From: Proteus vulgaris
GTDB lineage: Bacteria > Pseudomonadota > Gammaproteobacteria > Enterobacterales > Enterobacteriaceae
DNA: 64,000 nucleotides
Direction of reading: 5' to 3'
Assembly: GCF_023100685.1 (NCBI RefSeq)
Contig: NZ_CP090064.1
Location: 1,798,001 to 1,862,000 of the forward strand
The position numbers and the translations under genes are program-made. The notes under the pieces were generated by a model that did no database searches, was not told the origin of the DNA, and was given only the letters and a program-made list of their open reading frames with translations. Numbering within the stretch: position 1 is the stretch's first letter; each line of letters opens with the position of its first letter. Shown here piece after piece: positions 19,252 to 29,323 of the stretch.

Positions 19252-19791
19252 ATGAGTTATCAATATGCAGGATTATATGCCATTTCAAAGCGCGTTCTTG
19301 GTTGGCTTATTTTTATTCCTGCCTTTATTTCTACAACAGTGTCGTTGATAGGATTGGCTGCAATCCAACGCCCAAGTGGTGATGGTGTAAATGCCGTGAT
19401 CAATGATTTTTTTCGTGTGTTAGCGGAAATGGTACAATTTAATACACCATTTTTAGGCTTCTTCTGGCGAAATTCACCTATCCCTAATACACAAATGGGA
19501 TTGAGTCAGGAAAACATCACTTTCTTTGTTATTTTTCTTCTTATGTTTGTTGGGTTGGCGTTTAGTGCATCGGGATTACGAATTTATCGCCAAGTTAAGT
19601 ATTTAAAAGAAAATATACAAGATCAGCTTATCATTGAACGAGCGATGAAGAGTGGCATTACCGCAGAAGAGCTACAACAAAATATCAAATTACCACGACA
19701 TACTATTTTCACTCAAATTATGGTGCTTTATCTATCACCAATTATTGTCATGGCAATTGGGTATTTCTTACTGAAATTTTTAGGGTGGTAA
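19252..19791 (+). CDS. yniB: YniB family membrane protein
   Basis: 179 residues from the ATG at 19252, preceded by GTGAGGATGT and giving the family N-terminus MSYQYAG; the longer reading from a TTG at 19225 is less likely. Two N-proximal and two further hydrophobic segments; NTPFLGFFWRNSPIPN and LPRHTIFTQ match E. coli YniB. Function unknown. It lies between hxpB and yniA as in E. coli. Confidence 0.88.
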   Translation: MSYQYAGLYAISKRVLGWLIFIPAFISTTVSLIGLAAIQRPSGDGVNAVINDFFRVLAEMVQFNTPFLGFFWRNSPIPNTQMGLSQENITFFVIFLLMFVGLAFSASGLRIYRQVKYLKENIQDQLIIERAMKSGITAEELQQNIKLPRHTIFTQIMVLYLSPIIVMAIGYFLLKFLGW

Positions 19792-19844
19792 TAGTGCTTT
19801 ATAATGAACGAGGATAGTTCATTTATCTAACTGAAGGGAAAATA

Positions 19845-19880
19845 AACCTCGCACAATGTGAGCTGGCGAGGTTATATTTT
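19845..19880. terminator. Bidirectional terminator between yniB and yniA
   Basis: 8-bp stem, 19845-19852 with 19866-19873, with ATATTTTT on the plus side and TTTATTTT on the minus side, between two convergent genes. Confidence 0.6.
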
Positions 19881-19919
19881 TAGCTTATTACCTGGTTTAA
19901 ACTGTTTTTTTATCTTTTG

Positions 19920-20792
19920 TCAGGGAGTAGCTAATAAATCATCAATAATTTTTCGCGCTTCTAAGTAATCTTCTTCACCACCAAATAAATTACAACGGTT
20001 GAGGAAAAAATAGAGTTGATAAATGGGCTGACGTAATAAAAATTTTTCAGATAACGGCCAAACACTCTGATAACCATCGAAAATATTAGCGGGTACTGCA
20101 GTACAAAGTGGTAGCATCGCTATATCACATTCTCTATCTCCCCAATAGCAGGCAGGATCAAAAACTGTCCCTTCAGATTGGCCAATTGCTGCGCAGTTTT
20201 TAGGCCATAAGTTGCCATGAAGCAAAGACGGTTGTGGATTATGATCAGCTAGACGATGATGAATAATTTGGGTTATCTCATCGATATCACCAAAGACCAT
20301 CCCTTTTTCTGATGCCAATTGCAGTTGAAAACCAATCCGTTTTTCAGAATAAAAGTGGTTCCAGCGTTTTTCCCAGCCATTTAGTTGGGGAGTTGTGTCG
20401 ATTTGGGTATCAAAATCAAAACCATAACTAGGTTGATCTTCCCATTGGTGTAGTCTTGCTAATTGTTGACCAAAGCAATAGGCACTATGTGGTGTAAAAG
20501 GTTGAACAGGTAAGAATTCAAGGAGTAAGAAGCTGGCATCTTTGCTATTACCAATGCCAAGAACGCGAGGAGTACGAATTGTTTGGCTTTTTGCCAGCAT
20601 TTCAAGTTGTTCTGCTTCATTTTTAAAATTAGGCAGAAACTCACGTAAGTTAGATTTTACAAAGACGGGTGTATCACCATAATAAATTTTCCATGTATGG
20701 TGAATATCGCCACTAGAAAGGTGAGTTTTTTCGTTTATCTTTGCTGAAAATCCTAAGTTTGATTCCAGTAAACGACCTATATTCTGCCACAT
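19920..20792 (-). CDS. yniA: YniA, fructosamine kinase family protein
   Basis: 290 residues from the ATG at 20792 (GAGGTG site upstream; N-terminus MWQNIGRLL as in E. coli). The family phosphorylates protein-bound ketoamines so that glycation is reversed. The nucleotide loop and VFVKSN lysine are present, and the metal-binding FDPACYWGDRECDIAML is intact. The catalytic loop, HGDLW in the family, reads LLHGNLWPKNCA: the catalytic Asp is Asn (codon AAC, near 20209). Activity may be lost or altered. Convergent with yniB. Confidence 0.9.
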   Translation of the reverse strand: MWQNIGRLLESNLGFSAKINEKTHLSSGDIHHTWKIYYGDTPVFVKSNLREFLPNFKNEAEQLEMLAKSQTIRTPRVLGIGNSKDASFLLLEFLPVQPFTPHSAYCFGQQLARLHQWEDQPSYGFDFDTQIDTTPQLNGWEKRWNHFYSEKRIGFQLQLASEKGMVFGDIDEITQIIHHRLADHNPQPSLLHGNLWPKNCAAIGQSEGTVFDPACYWGDRECDIAMLPLCTAVPANIFDGYQSVWPLSEKFLLRQPIYQLYFFLNRCNLFGGEEDYLEARKIIDDLLATP

Positions 20793-20901
20793 ACTTACAC
20801 CTCGCAAAGTTGTTTACTCAGTAGACCCAAATAAAATAATAACGAGCGATGTTTATCTTATGACAATAACACTTTAATTAAATCAATAAAGTATAAAGCT
20901 A

Positions 20902-20927
20902 AAAAACGGGATGATTATCCCGTTTTT
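20902..20927 (-). terminator. Terminator of sitABCD
   Basis: 11-bp stem (20902-20912 with 20917-20927), loop GATT; T-rich on both strands, so it may act both ways. Confidence 0.85.
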
Positions 20928-20946
20928 GCGAAGATAAAGGAGATTA

Positions 20947-21804
20947 TCAGGCGTTCGCGGGTTTTGTTTGTCGCTTTATTTTTGCTAATTTAATCTGATT
21001 ACAGAATAACGCAATAATAAAGAATATAGCTTGAGTTAGCACAATACATGGGCCTGTTGCTCCATCAATATGGAAACTAATAAATGTACCAATCACACTG
21101 GATGCGACAGAAAATATAATAGCTAGCATTATCATACGAGAGAAACTACGTGTTAATAAATACGCAGTGATCCCCGGAGAAATAAGCATAGCGACAACTA
21201 AAATAATCCCAACGGCCTGCATTGAAGCAACGATAGTTAATGCCAAAATAGACAGTAAGCCATAGTGCAATAAGGTAACAGGTAAACCGACGATCCTTGC
21301 TTGATTAGGATCGAAACAATAAAGCATAAAATCTTTTTGCTTAACTAGCATGATTGTGATGGTAATTAAACAAATAATACTAATTTGAGTTAATACATCT
21401 GGCGTTATACCCAGAATATTACCAAATAAAATATGCATTAAATGTTGGTCTGTATCGACACTGGCAAAAATAACCAAACCTACGGCAAACATACCTGAAA
21501 ATACAATTCCCATCACGGTATCTTCTTTAATACGACTGTGCTCTTTTAAATAGCCTGTGGCAAACGAGCAAAACAAGCCAGAAAGAAAGGCACCGACCGT
21601 TAATGGAATGGCAGTGACATAAGCAAGCACTACGCCGGGTAACACAGCGTGAGAGATAGCATCTCCCATCAAGGACCAGCCCTTTAAAACCATATAACAA
21701 GATAAAATAGCGCAGGCGATCCCGATAATGATAGCGGCAATGATAGCCCGTTGCATAAAAGGATATTGAAATGGTTCAATGAAAAATTCAATTAGCTCAT
21801 TCAT
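20947..21804 (-). CDS. sitD: SitD, manganese/iron ABC transporter permease
   Basis: 285 residues, ABC-3 family permease with about eight helices (MVLKGWSLMGDAISHAVLPGV near 40-60; LVVAMLISPGITAYLL near 196). It forms the inner-membrane channel with SitC. Starts four bases inside sitC, so it is translationally coupled. Last gene of the operon. Confidence 0.93.
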   Translation of the reverse strand: MNELIEFFIEPFQYPFMQRAIIAAIIIGIACAILSCYMVLKGWSLMGDAISHAVLPGVVLAYVTAIPLTVGAFLSGLFCSFATGYLKEHSRIKEDTVMGIVFSGMFAVGLVIFASVDTDQHLMHILFGNILGITPDVLTQISIICLITITIMLVKQKDFMLYCFDPNQARIVGLPVTLLHYGLLSILALTIVASMQAVGIILVVAMLISPGITAYLLTRSFSRMIMLAIIFSVASSVIGTFISFHIDGATGPCIVLTQAIFFIIALFCNQIKLAKIKRQTKPANA

Positions 21805-22712
21805 AGTTTCACCTCTTCTTGTTTTGGCGCTTCTTGGGGCTGATGAGATTGTGAGATTAACTGTTGTGAGCTTTGGCGAGCACGGCGACGAGCAGCTAAC
21901 ATGCCGTGTTTAGGTGCAAATAAGAATGCTAATAAAAAAAGTACAGTTTGCATTGTGACAATGACGCCACCCGTTGCGCCATTAAAGAAATAGCTAAGAT
22001 AGGCACCTACAGCACTGGTTATTGTGCCAATGCAGATAGCAATAATAGCAAGTCGTTTAAATTGATCGGTGAGTAGATAAGCTGTTGCGCCAGGTGTTAC
22101 AACCATTGCAATAACCAGAATGGCACCAACAGTTTGAAGTGCAGCAACGGTGCAAGCACTTAATAAAGTAAAAAAGATAATTTTTAATTTTAAAGGTGAT
22201 AGACCAATAGATCTGGCATGGATTTCATCAAAAAAAACTACCAGTAAGTCTTTCCAGATACAAAATAAGACGAGAAAAGAGACACCTGTAATAATAACAA
22301 CTTGCCATACATCTTCATCTGCAATACCTAGAATATTTCCGAGGATGATGGTCTGAACGTTGACGGCTGTCGGTTTAAGCGAAACCAGCAACAGACCAAA
22401 GGCAAAAAAAGTGGAAAAAATAAAGCCAATAACGGCATCTTCACGAAGGCGTGTGATATGGCGAATGAATGTCATTGATAATGCAGCGAGCAAACCCGTA
22501 AAAAAAGCACCGACCGCATAAGGTAAACCTAATATATAAGCCCCCGCAACACCAGGAACAACGGAGTGGGAAAGGGCATCTCCCATTAATGACCAACCTT
22601 TTAAAATAAGATAGGATGAAAGAAACGCACAGACAGCACCTACTAAGGCACTAACCCAAATAGCTTTCACCATATAGTTATATTCAAAAGGTTGTAGGAG
22701 TAAATCTAGCAT
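21801..22712 (-). CDS. sitC: SitC, manganese/iron ABC transporter permease
   Basis: 303 residues, paralogous to SitD (ILKGWSLMGDALSHSVVPGV; LVIAMVVTPGATAYLL), with a hydrophilic Gln/Arg-rich C-terminal tail of about 40 residues (RRRARQSSQQLISQSHQPQ). Two bases separate it from sitB and it overlaps sitD by four. Confidence 0.93.
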   Translation of the reverse strand: MLDLLLQPFEYNYMVKAIWVSALVGAVCAFLSSYLILKGWSLMGDALSHSVVPGVAGAYILGLPYAVGAFFTGLLAALSMTFIRHITRLREDAVIGFIFSTFFAFGLLLVSLKPTAVNVQTIILGNILGIADEDVWQVVIITGVSFLVLFCIWKDLLVVFFDEIHARSIGLSPLKLKIIFFTLLSACTVAALQTVGAILVIAMVVTPGATAYLLTDQFKRLAIIAICIGTITSAVGAYLSYFFNGATGGVIVTMQTVLFLLAFLFAPKHGMLAARRRARQSSQQLISQSHQPQEAPKQEEVKL

Positions 22713-22714
22713 GG

Positions 22715-23602
22715 CTAATCTCCTTGTTTGCGCTGACTTTGGTGCGCTGGAGTATGTTCTTTTTGATGACCATAAAAAACGGCCGCGCGTTCATCATCAG
22801 TAATTACAGTAAGTGAGCGTGGATCATCGTCATCGTGAAGATCAGAGCCCGACAAGCTAATATGACGCAATACACCGCCAAATGCGTGTTCTAAGTTCTT
22901 TTGGGTAAAGGTTGTTTCAGTTGGTCCACTATCTAATACAGTTCTATTTATTAAAATAACGTGGTCACAAAATTCAGGCACACTTCCTAAGTTATGTGTT
23001 GAAACTAAAACGAGATGACCTTCTTCACGTAAATTACGTAAAAGTTCGATAATAGCATTTTCGGTTTTAACATCGACACCAGTAAAGGGTTCATCGAGTA
23101 ATAAAACAGTACCTTCTTGAGCCATTGCTCGTGCCAAGAAAACGCGCTTTTTCTGACCACCAGAAAGTTCACCAATTTGACGATGACCTAATCCAGATAA
23201 CCCCACACGCTCTAGCGATGCTTCAACAACTTCATGATCATGTTTTGATGGAATACGAAAAAAACCCATTTTTCCATAACGACCCATCATTACAACATCA
23301 GAAACAAGCACAGGAAAATTCCAGTCAACTTCTTCTGTTTGTGGTACATAAGCAATCATGTTTTGCTTTAACGCTTGTTGAATAGGATTGTCGTTTAATG
23401 TCACTTTACCTTTAGAGGGCTTTACTAGCCCCATAATGGTTTTAAACAGAGTAGATTTACCACTACCATTGATACCGACGAGGGCACAAATTGTGCCGCC
23501 CGTGATAGAGAAACTTGCATCAAAGATAGCGGTATGACCATTGTTATAGGTGACAGTGGCGTTATCAACTGTCAACGTTGGATTCGTTTTTATTTTACTC
23601 AT
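22715..23602 (-). CDS. sitB: SitB, manganese/iron ABC transporter ATPase
   Basis: 295 residues. Walker [10 protein letters not shown] (about 42-50), Q-loop PQTEEVDW, signature [14 protein letters not shown], Walker [13 protein letters not shown] and switch His in STHNLG. It powers import by SitC/SitD. The last 45 or so residues (acidic [10 protein letters not shown], then [15 protein letters not shown]) form a His-rich extension. Overlaps sitA by four bases. Confidence 0.95.
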   Translation of the reverse strand: MSKIKTNPTLTVDNATVTYNNGHTAIFDASFSITGGTICALVGINGSGKSTLFKTIMGLVKPSKGKVTLNDNPIQQALKQNMIAYVPQTEEVDWNFPVLVSDVVMMGRYGKMGFFRIPSKHDHEVVEASLERVGLSGLGHRQIGELSGGQKKRVFLARAMAQEGTVLLLDEPFTGVDVKTENAIIELLRNLREEGHLVLVSTHNLGSVPEFCDHVILINRTVLDSGPTETTFTQKNLEHAFGGVLRHISLSGSDLHDDDDPRSLTVITDDERAAVFYGHQKEHTPAHQSQRKQGD

Positions 23603-24507
23603 TGACCAAATCCTTTCGCAATTGTATCCACAGTGATAGTAATTAAATCAATATAAGTAGGAACCTCACCGCCTTCAGCGGAAAGTGAGTCTACGTAAAG
23701 AACACCGCCATATTTTGCCCCGGTTTCTTTGCTGACTTGTTTAGCCGGTTTATCTGAAATTGTACTTTCACTAAAGACTACAGGGATATTGTGTTTTCTT
23801 ACTGTATCAATGACATATTTAACTTGTTGCGGAGTGCCTTGTTCTTCTGCATTAATTGGCCATAAATAAACTTCTTTAAAGCCATAATCATGTGTTAAAT
23901 AACTGAAAGCGCCTTCGCTGGTCACTAACCAACGATCTTCTTGTGGTATACGAGATAATCTTTCTCTTAATGGTGTATCAAGTTGTTTAATTTTTTCTGC
24001 GTAATTTGCTGCATTTTGATTATAAATTGCTGCATTATCAGGATCGTGTTCAACAAGTGCTTTACGAATATTTTCAATATAAATTAATGCGTTATTTGGT
24101 GACATCCATGCGTGTGGATTCGGATTGTTTTTGTAAGCGCCTTCACTAATTGCCATTGGAGTGATGCCTTCAGTTACTACAACCGCAGGAACATTACGTA
24201 ACTCATTAAAAAAACGTTCGAACCAGCGTTCAAGATTTAAACCATTCCATAAGATCAAATCAGCTTTTTGGGCTTTTACAATATCTTTTGGGGTAGGCTG
24301 ATAATCATGAATTTCAGCACCAGGTTTTGTAATTGATTCAACAATCGCCGCATCTCCAGCGACATTTTGTGCGATATCTTGAATAATAGTAAAGGTAGTG
24401 ACGACTTTAAGTTTATCTTTTGCTTGTGTAGGCGTGGTTAAAAAGACAGTTGCCATAAGGCATAAAGCCGTTAGTGAAAATTTGTTTACAGAGCGAAATA
24501 TATCCAT
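23599..24507 (-). CDS. sitA: SitA, manganese/iron periplasmic binding protein
   Basis: 302 residues, signal peptide to about residue 29 (TQA), then the cluster A-I binding fold. Metal ligands expected for the family are visible: His in [14 protein letters not shown], His in [10 protein letters not shown], Glu in [11 protein letters not shown] and Asp in YVDSLS. It delivers Mn(II)/Fe(II) to SitBCD. First gene of the operon, with a Fur box 39 bases upstream. Confidence 0.95.
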   Translation of the reverse strand: MDIFRSVNKFSLTALCLMATVFLTTPTQAKDKLKVVTTFTIIQDIAQNVAGDAAIVESITKPGAEIHDYQPTPKDIVKAQKADLILWNGLNLERWFERFFNELRNVPAVVVTEGITPMAISEGAYKNNPNPHAWMSPNNALIYIENIRKALVEHDPDNAAIYNQNAANYAEKIKQLDTPLRERLSRIPQEDRWLVTSEGAFSYLTHDYGFKEVYLWPINAEEQGTPQQVKYVIDTVRKHNIPVVFSESTISDKPAKQVSKETGAKYGGVLYVDSLSAEGGEVPTYIDLITITVDTIAKGFGQ

Positions 24508-24545
24508 ATTATTATTGCCTTATAGTTGCAGAGTTATTTTCTCAA

Positions 24546-24566
24546 TTGATAATGATTATCAATATC
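24546..24566. promoter_or_regulatory. Fur box upstream of sitABCD
   Basis: TTGATAATGATTATCAA is a perfect 17-base palindrome (24546-24562), and 24548-24566 (GATAATGATTATCAATATC) matches the 19-base Fur consensus at most positions. It lies 39 to 59 bases before sitA. I saw no separate MntR box. The rest of 24567-25088 holds no recognisable gene. Confidence 0.88.
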
Positions 24567-25088
24567 ATTTCAAAGAAGTCAAGTTATCTCTGTGTAAAAA
24601 GCTTCATTTGATAACGACTAGAAATAAGATAACAACATGTATTCCAACAAATGTTAAGTAGATTGTCGGGTTTTGTCACAAAAATTAACAATCGTTCGTA
24701 ACTATTTGTGCAAGAGCTTATTTTTATTACTTATAAAAGCTCACTTTTCCTCAAAAACCAACACTTGTTATACTTCTACAGTTTTTATAGCTCTCATAAA
24801 AACCTCTCTTAAAGTAATTAATTCATATGATTTATTTTAGAATATGCAATAACCCAATATAAACCTATTATGGCTGCTTCAATTCTGATTGAGAGATTTT
24901 GGGAGGAAAACAGGAAATAGGATAATTTGAGATAAAACGCACACGCTAGGAATAGTAATTGATTGATTTATTTCTCACACTTTGCCATATTTTAACATGC
25001 ATTTTTGTGTGAAAATAGAATAATATATTTCCAACTTATTGATATATAAATATGTCGTTGTACAACCCTTTATGCAAAAGGATAAAAC

Positions 25089-25760
25089 GTGAAAGTAAAA
25101 ATCATCTTTTCTTTGGCAATTTTGCTTCTTGCTGGTTGTGCTGATCATGCTCGTCAACCAATTCAAAAAGATACATCTCGATTTTTAAGCCAAAAACCGA
25201 TAAATAGTCGTATTAATAATGCTTCAATATCTACGGCACAATGGAAAGCAACCCCTTTTGATAACCACATACAGCAAGCCTCTAGCCGTTATAATGTTGA
25301 TGAGACATTAATTAAAGCGATCATCCAAGTTGAATCTAACTTTAGACCAGAGGTGATTAGTAAATCAAATGCAGTTGGATTAATGCAAATTAAAGCATCG
25401 ACAGCAGGAAGAGATGTTTATCAAAATAGAGGAAAAGCGGGGCAACCAACAACAGCTCAATTGAAAGATCCCGCTATTAATATTGATTTAGGTACTGCTT
25501 ATATTCAATTATTAAGAGAGCGCCACCTTGTTGGTATTGCTGATCCTGAAACACTTTATTACGCCACCATTCTTGCTTATGTTAATGGCGCAGGCGCTTT
25601 ATTAAGAACATTTGATAAAGATAGAGATAATGCGATAGCTAAAATTAATTCAATGAGTGCGGACGATTTTTATCGTTACGTTGAAAAAAACCATCCGGCA
25701 ACTCAAGCACCACGTTATTTAGCTAAAGTAAGAGCTGCTTACCATGCAGGGGATAATTAA
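25089..25760 (+). CDS. emtA: Membrane-bound lytic transglycosylase EmtA (MltE)
   Basis: 223 residues. GTG start with AAGGAT upstream. Lipoprotein signal with LLAGC (Cys17), then a spacer of about 40 residues, then the Slt-type domain: catalytic Glu82 in [21 protein letters not shown], and [12 protein letters not shown]. It cleaves peptidoglycan glycan strands (endo) at the outer membrane. Matches E. coli EmtA to the end, with a longer spacer. The stop overlaps the convergent marC stop by four bases. Confidence 0.93.
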   Translation: MKVKIIFSLAILLLAGCADHARQPIQKDTSRFLSQKPINSRINNASISTAQWKATPFDNHIQQASSRYNVDETLIKAIIQVESNFRPEVISKSNAVGLMQIKASTAGRDVYQNRGKAGQPTTAQLKDPAINIDLGTAYIQLLRERHLVGIADPETLYYATILAYVNGAGALLRTFDKDRDNAIAKINSMSADDFYRYVEKNHPATQAPRYLAKVRAAYHAGDN

Positions 25761-26470
25761 TCTGGCAAATTAGCTACGGCTTGGGCCTGTTTTAATAAAG
25801 CAGGCAAATCTGCAATAATTTCAAGAACGCCGTTAATCATAAATTGAACACCCATACAGATTAATAAAAATCCCATTACACGAGAAATAGCATCAATACC
25901 ACTGTGACCTAAATATTTCATAATGCGGGTGGAGCCACGAAGTGACAGCCAAACAATCACGCTAATTAAAAAGAAGGTCGTTACAGGGGCAACATATAAT
26001 ACCCATTGAGCAATATCAGTACGCGAAGGTATTGATGCAGCGGTACTGATTATCATTGCAATGGTTCCTGGTCCTGCGGTACTTGGCATTGCTAAAGGAA
26101 CAAAGGCAATATTGGGTTCTTTGGGATTGTGGTGAGGATTATTATCGTCAGCAATAGGATCATCAACATTAGGTGTATTAGGAAACAGCATACTAAAGCC
26201 AATAAAAGCTACTATCATCCCACCAGCAATACGAAGACCGGGTATCGAAATACCAAAGGTTGTCATTATGACGCGACCTGCATAAAACGCGATGGTCATA
26301 ATGAGGAAAATATAGACACATGCCATTAAAGATTGTTGATTACGCTGTTCTTTGGTCATATTTCCTGAAAGACCAAGCCAGAGAGCAACAGTCGTTAATG
26401 GATTAGTTAAAGGTAAAAGTAAAATAAGACCAAGGCCAATAGCCTGAAAAAACTGGTAAGCAGAGTGCAT
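25757..26470 (-). CDS. marC: MarC family inner-membrane protein
   Basis: 237 residues, six hydrophobic helices; [41 protein letters not shown] and [21 protein letters not shown] match E. coli MarC. A hydrophilic Asp/Asn/His loop lies around 105-122. Its role is unknown; an older link with multiple antibiotic resistance in E. coli was not supported. Stands alone, convergent with emtA. Confidence 0.9.
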   Translation of the reverse strand: MHSAYQFFQAIGLGLILLLPLTNPLTTVALWLGLSGNMTKEQRNQQSLMACVYIFLIMTIAFYAGRVIMTTFGISIPGLRIAGGMIVAFIGFSMLFPNTPNVDDPIADDNNPHHNPKEPNIAFVPLAMPSTAGPGTIAMIISTAASIPSRTDIAQWVLYVAPVTTFFLISVIVWLSLRGSTRIMKYLGHSGIDAISRVMGFLLICMGVQFMINGVLEIIADLPALLKQAQAVANLPD

Positions 26471-26569
26471 GGAATATAAAAGCTCCTATAATAACAGGTA
26501 ATTAAGGAGTATTTATGATAACAAATTAAACAGCAAAAAAGTTATTTTTAAGCATAATAATCTTACTGT

Positions 26570-27166
26570 TTATTGGTATTTCTTCATTAACCACTCTAAA
26601 TGCATTTTTACTGAGAGCCAGTCATAATCAGTAATACTATAAACACATGTATCCCTTTTTTGACCGCCTGTTGTTAGTCTATGGTTACGTAAAATGCCAT
26701 CGAGCTTTGCACCTAGGCGCTCAATCGCTCTACGACTTGTTTGGTTTAATATGTGAGTACGAAATTCAACAGCAATACACTGTAACTCTTCTAGCGCATA
26801 TTTAAGTAATAGGTATTTAGCTTCAGTGTTAATTCCTGTTCTTTGTACTTCTTTTGCATACCACGTTGAGCCTATTTCTAACCTTGGTGTTTGGTTATCA
26901 ATATTCATAAAGGTTGTTATGCCTACAACATGATTATTGGCTTGAGAATAAATGGTGAAGGGCAACATTAATCCTTTTTGCTGCAATTGAAGCTTATGTT
27001 CAATATCACGTTTCAATTCTGTCACTGAAGGAACAGTTGTAAACCAAAGCTCATTGGGTTTATCTTTTTTAATTAACTCATATAAGTCTGAATAGTGATC
27101 CATACTAAGTGGCACTAAGCGTACGAGTTTTCCTTCAAGAGTTACCCAATCTGTTATTTTTTTCAT
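26570..27166 (-). CDS. GNAT acetyltransferase (RimJ/RimL-like)
   Basis: 198 residues. N-terminal LEGKLVRLVPL, central EIGSTWYAKEVQRTGINTEAKYLLLKYALEEL (acetyl-CoA loop in the Acetyltransf_3 form) and RRAIERLGAKLDGILRNHR are typical of GNAT enzymes that modify N-termini or small molecules. The substrate cannot be told. AGGG lies ten bases upstream of the ATG. Single gene. Confidence 0.85.
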   Translation of the reverse strand: MKKITDWVTLEGKLVRLVPLSMDHYSDLYELIKKDKPNELWFTTVPSVTELKRDIEHKLQLQQKGLMLPFTIYSQANNHVVGITTFMNIDNQTPRLEIGSTWYAKEVQRTGINTEAKYLLLKYALEELQCIAVEFRTHILNQTSRRAIERLGAKLDGILRNHRLTTGGQKRDTCVYSITDYDWLSVKMHLEWLMKKYQ

Positions 27167-27432
27167 TTCATATTTTCCCTACGTTAGTGGTGAAAAGGAT
27201 CGTCATTTAAGAATACTTTTTATACATAACAAATTTATGAAATGGTACGATTATTTAAATAATGGTTAAAAATACGGAAAATTATTAATAATTAAAATAG
27301 CGAAAAAAGAGAATAGGATGACTCTCTCTCAACAGAGAATGATTGTCTTGCTACAGGTGAGGTTGCATGATGCATGCTAATCTATAACTCAGTAATTAAG
27401 ATATCACTGTAAATAAAATAGATTGGTAAAAA

Positions 27433-27771
27433 ATGACAAATGTAATTGAATGGGATGATTTTCTTCGTGTAGAAATGCGTGTAGGAATGATTATTAGTGC
27501 AGAAATAAATAAAAAAGCCAATAAACCTGCTTATGTTATGGAGGTAGATTTAGGTGAATTAGGTATCAAACGGTCTAGTGCCCAAATTACGGTAAATTAC
27601 ACACCTGAAGAACTTGTTGGGCGCCGTATTTTATGTGTTTGTAATTTCCCTGTTAAGCGTATAGCTGGCATTAAATCCGAAGTACTAATTACCGGAGCAC
27701 CAGATGAAACAGGTGCGATTGTATTAGCTGAATTTAATTTGCCTTTACCAAATGGCTCGCGTTTGGCTTAA
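27433..27771 (+). CDS. csaA: CsaA-type tRNA-binding-domain protein
   Basis: 112 residues, a stand-alone tRNA-binding OB-fold like that at the C-terminus of MetRS. FLRVEMRVGMIISAE, IKRSSAQIT and NFPVKRIAGIKSEVL match Bacillus CsaA more closely than E. coli YgjH. CsaA has been described as a chaperone-like, RNA-binding dimer. The ribosome site is weak (TTGGT). The gene is not one I know from this place in E. coli. Confidence 0.85.
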   Translation: MTNVIEWDDFLRVEMRVGMIISAEINKKANKPAYVMEVDLGELGIKRSSAQITVNYTPEELVGRRILCVCNFPVKRIAGIKSEVLITGAPDETGAIVLAEFNLPLPNGSRLA

Positions 27772-27879
27772 GTTTGTTTAACATAATAATTTCCTAACAA
27801 GATACTCTTCGATAGTGATGTTCTGCTGAGTTTTGATATAGTGTTTATCAACCAGCGCATTGAATAGGAGGAGTGTCTT

Positions 27880-28569
27880 TTGTTATTACCTCAATTACAT
27901 TTACGATGTTATACACAAGAGACGGTATCTCATCAGCATGATAATTTATGGCAGATTATTTTTGGATTGTCTGGCTCGATGGAGGTTAACTTTAATCGAG
28001 AAGATTTTCTTATTTCTAATCAAAATTGCTTAATTATCCCTCCGACTATTAATCACGCTTTTTCTGGCAATAAAGATAATAAAAATCTTATCTTAGAATT
28101 GCCCGTAACCTCACAATGGCAATTAAGTGAAAAGGGGGGGCAATTTGCTTTGTCACCTGCCGCTATAGGGTTATTAGAATGGTTGCATCAATATCCCCAA
28201 CCTCCCGAGCAATATTCAACCATAACACGGCTTTTACTTGCTCAAATGGAAATACAAAAAGATTGGCGTGATAATCTTGATGCGTGGTTAGCAAATAAGT
28301 TACATACGCCACTCACAACACACGATATTGCATTAGCATTTAATACTTCAGCAAGCACGCTACAACGAAAAATGAAATCCGAGCTAGGTATGTCTGTTAT
28401 GCAATATGTGACTAAACAGCGACTTAATAAAGCCGCTGAGTTATTGAAATATACATCCACAAATATTGAGAATATTGCTTTAGCGGTAGGGTATGATTCT
28501 CATTCTGCATTTAGCCAAGTATTTCGCCAATACTTTAATAAAAGTCCTACAGAATATAGGAAAGCCTAA
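27880..28569 (+). CDS. AraC-family transcription regulator
   Basis: 229 residues from a TTG start at 27880 with AGGAGGAG upstream. N-terminal cupin-like effector domain (TVSHQHDNLWQIIFGLSGSM), C-terminal double HTH (DIALAFNTSASTLQRKM; NIENIALAVGYDSHSAFSQVFRQYFNKSPTEYR). It ends one base before the convergent PACE transporter gene, so it may control that gene, but the arrangement is convergent rather than the usual divergent one. Confidence 0.9.
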   Translation: MLLPQLHLRCYTQETVSHQHDNLWQIIFGLSGSMEVNFNREDFLISNQNCLIIPPTINHAFSGNKDNKNLILELPVTSQWQLSEKGGQFALSPAAIGLLEWLHQYPQPPEQYSTITRLLLAQMEIQKDWRDNLDAWLANKLHTPLTTHDIALAFNTSASTLQRKMKSELGMSVMQYVTKQRLNKAAELLKYTSTNIENIALAVGYDSHSAFSQVFRQYFNKSPTEYRKA

Positions 28570-29013
28570 TTATTGCGCTGCTTTATTTTTCGCTGAGTAA
28601 ATTCGAGGGCATAATTTATCGAAAATTAGCGTAAACAAATAGGTATAGATAAAAAAGAACATCAAAATGGTGATTTCCATGCTTATAGCTTTTATAAAAC
28701 CAACGTTATACCACCACATATAAAGCGGAATAGTAAAGAAAAATAAACCTAATTCAAAACTTATTGCATGGGTAAGTCGTACCATGACTGTGCGTTTTTT
28801 GATCCTTAATTTCGACTCAATTAATTCAAAGAAAGAATTAAAAATATAATTCCAAATTAGAGCAATAACAGAAACAGCGATTGCAACAGGAAGTGAATTA
28901 TGTGATTGGCTCTGGCTCAATATTGCCAGTAAAACAGTGCTTAATAAAATCGCGAGAGTTTCAAAAGTAATGGCATAGACTAATTTACGAGGACGAGGCT
29001 TTAGATAAAACAC
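28570..29013 (-). CDS. PACE-family (AceI-like) efflux protein
   Basis: 147 residues, four transmembrane helices in two repeats (BTP domains). Family motifs include the N-terminal RKLVYAITFE, WNYIFNSFFE and RLTHAISFELGLFF. Members export biocides such as chlorhexidine by proton exchange. GTG start at 29013 with AAAGGT eight bases before. Convergent and abutting the AraC-type gene. Confidence 0.88.
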   Translation of the reverse strand: MFYLKPRPRKLVYAITFETLAILLSTVLLAILSQSQSHNSLPVAIAVSVIALIWNYIFNSFFELIESKLRIKKRTVMVRLTHAISFELGLFFFTIPLYMWWYNVGFIKAISMEITILMFFFIYTYLFTLIFDKLCPRIYSAKNKAAQ

Positions 29014-29323
29014 GTTATATACCTTTATATTAACGATGAAAGTTCTGGCCCGCCCCAGAGAATGTTATTTTTAAAGCCACGGTTTCCGCTTGATGGGTAC
29101 TGATGGTAATGAAACGAGTTATAAATTGCAAAGAGATAAGTGTTTTTTGATGATTTATGCATCTGTGTTTATGATTTAAATAATAAGTATTATTTATAAT
29201 AGAAAATAAGAAGAGGAACACAGAATAACGAAAAACTCACACTATAATATGATTATGCAAATGATAGGAGAATAGTAAATATATTAAATAAGTGTATTTA
29301 CATAATACAAAATAAGGATGCTT

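Noticed and set aside
19225..19252. TTG start for yniB nine codons upstream
   Set aside because: The ATG at 19252 has a GAGG site and restores the family N-terminus.
24508..24600. MntR box in addition to Fur at sitA
   Set aside because: Only the Fur-type palindrome is convincing.
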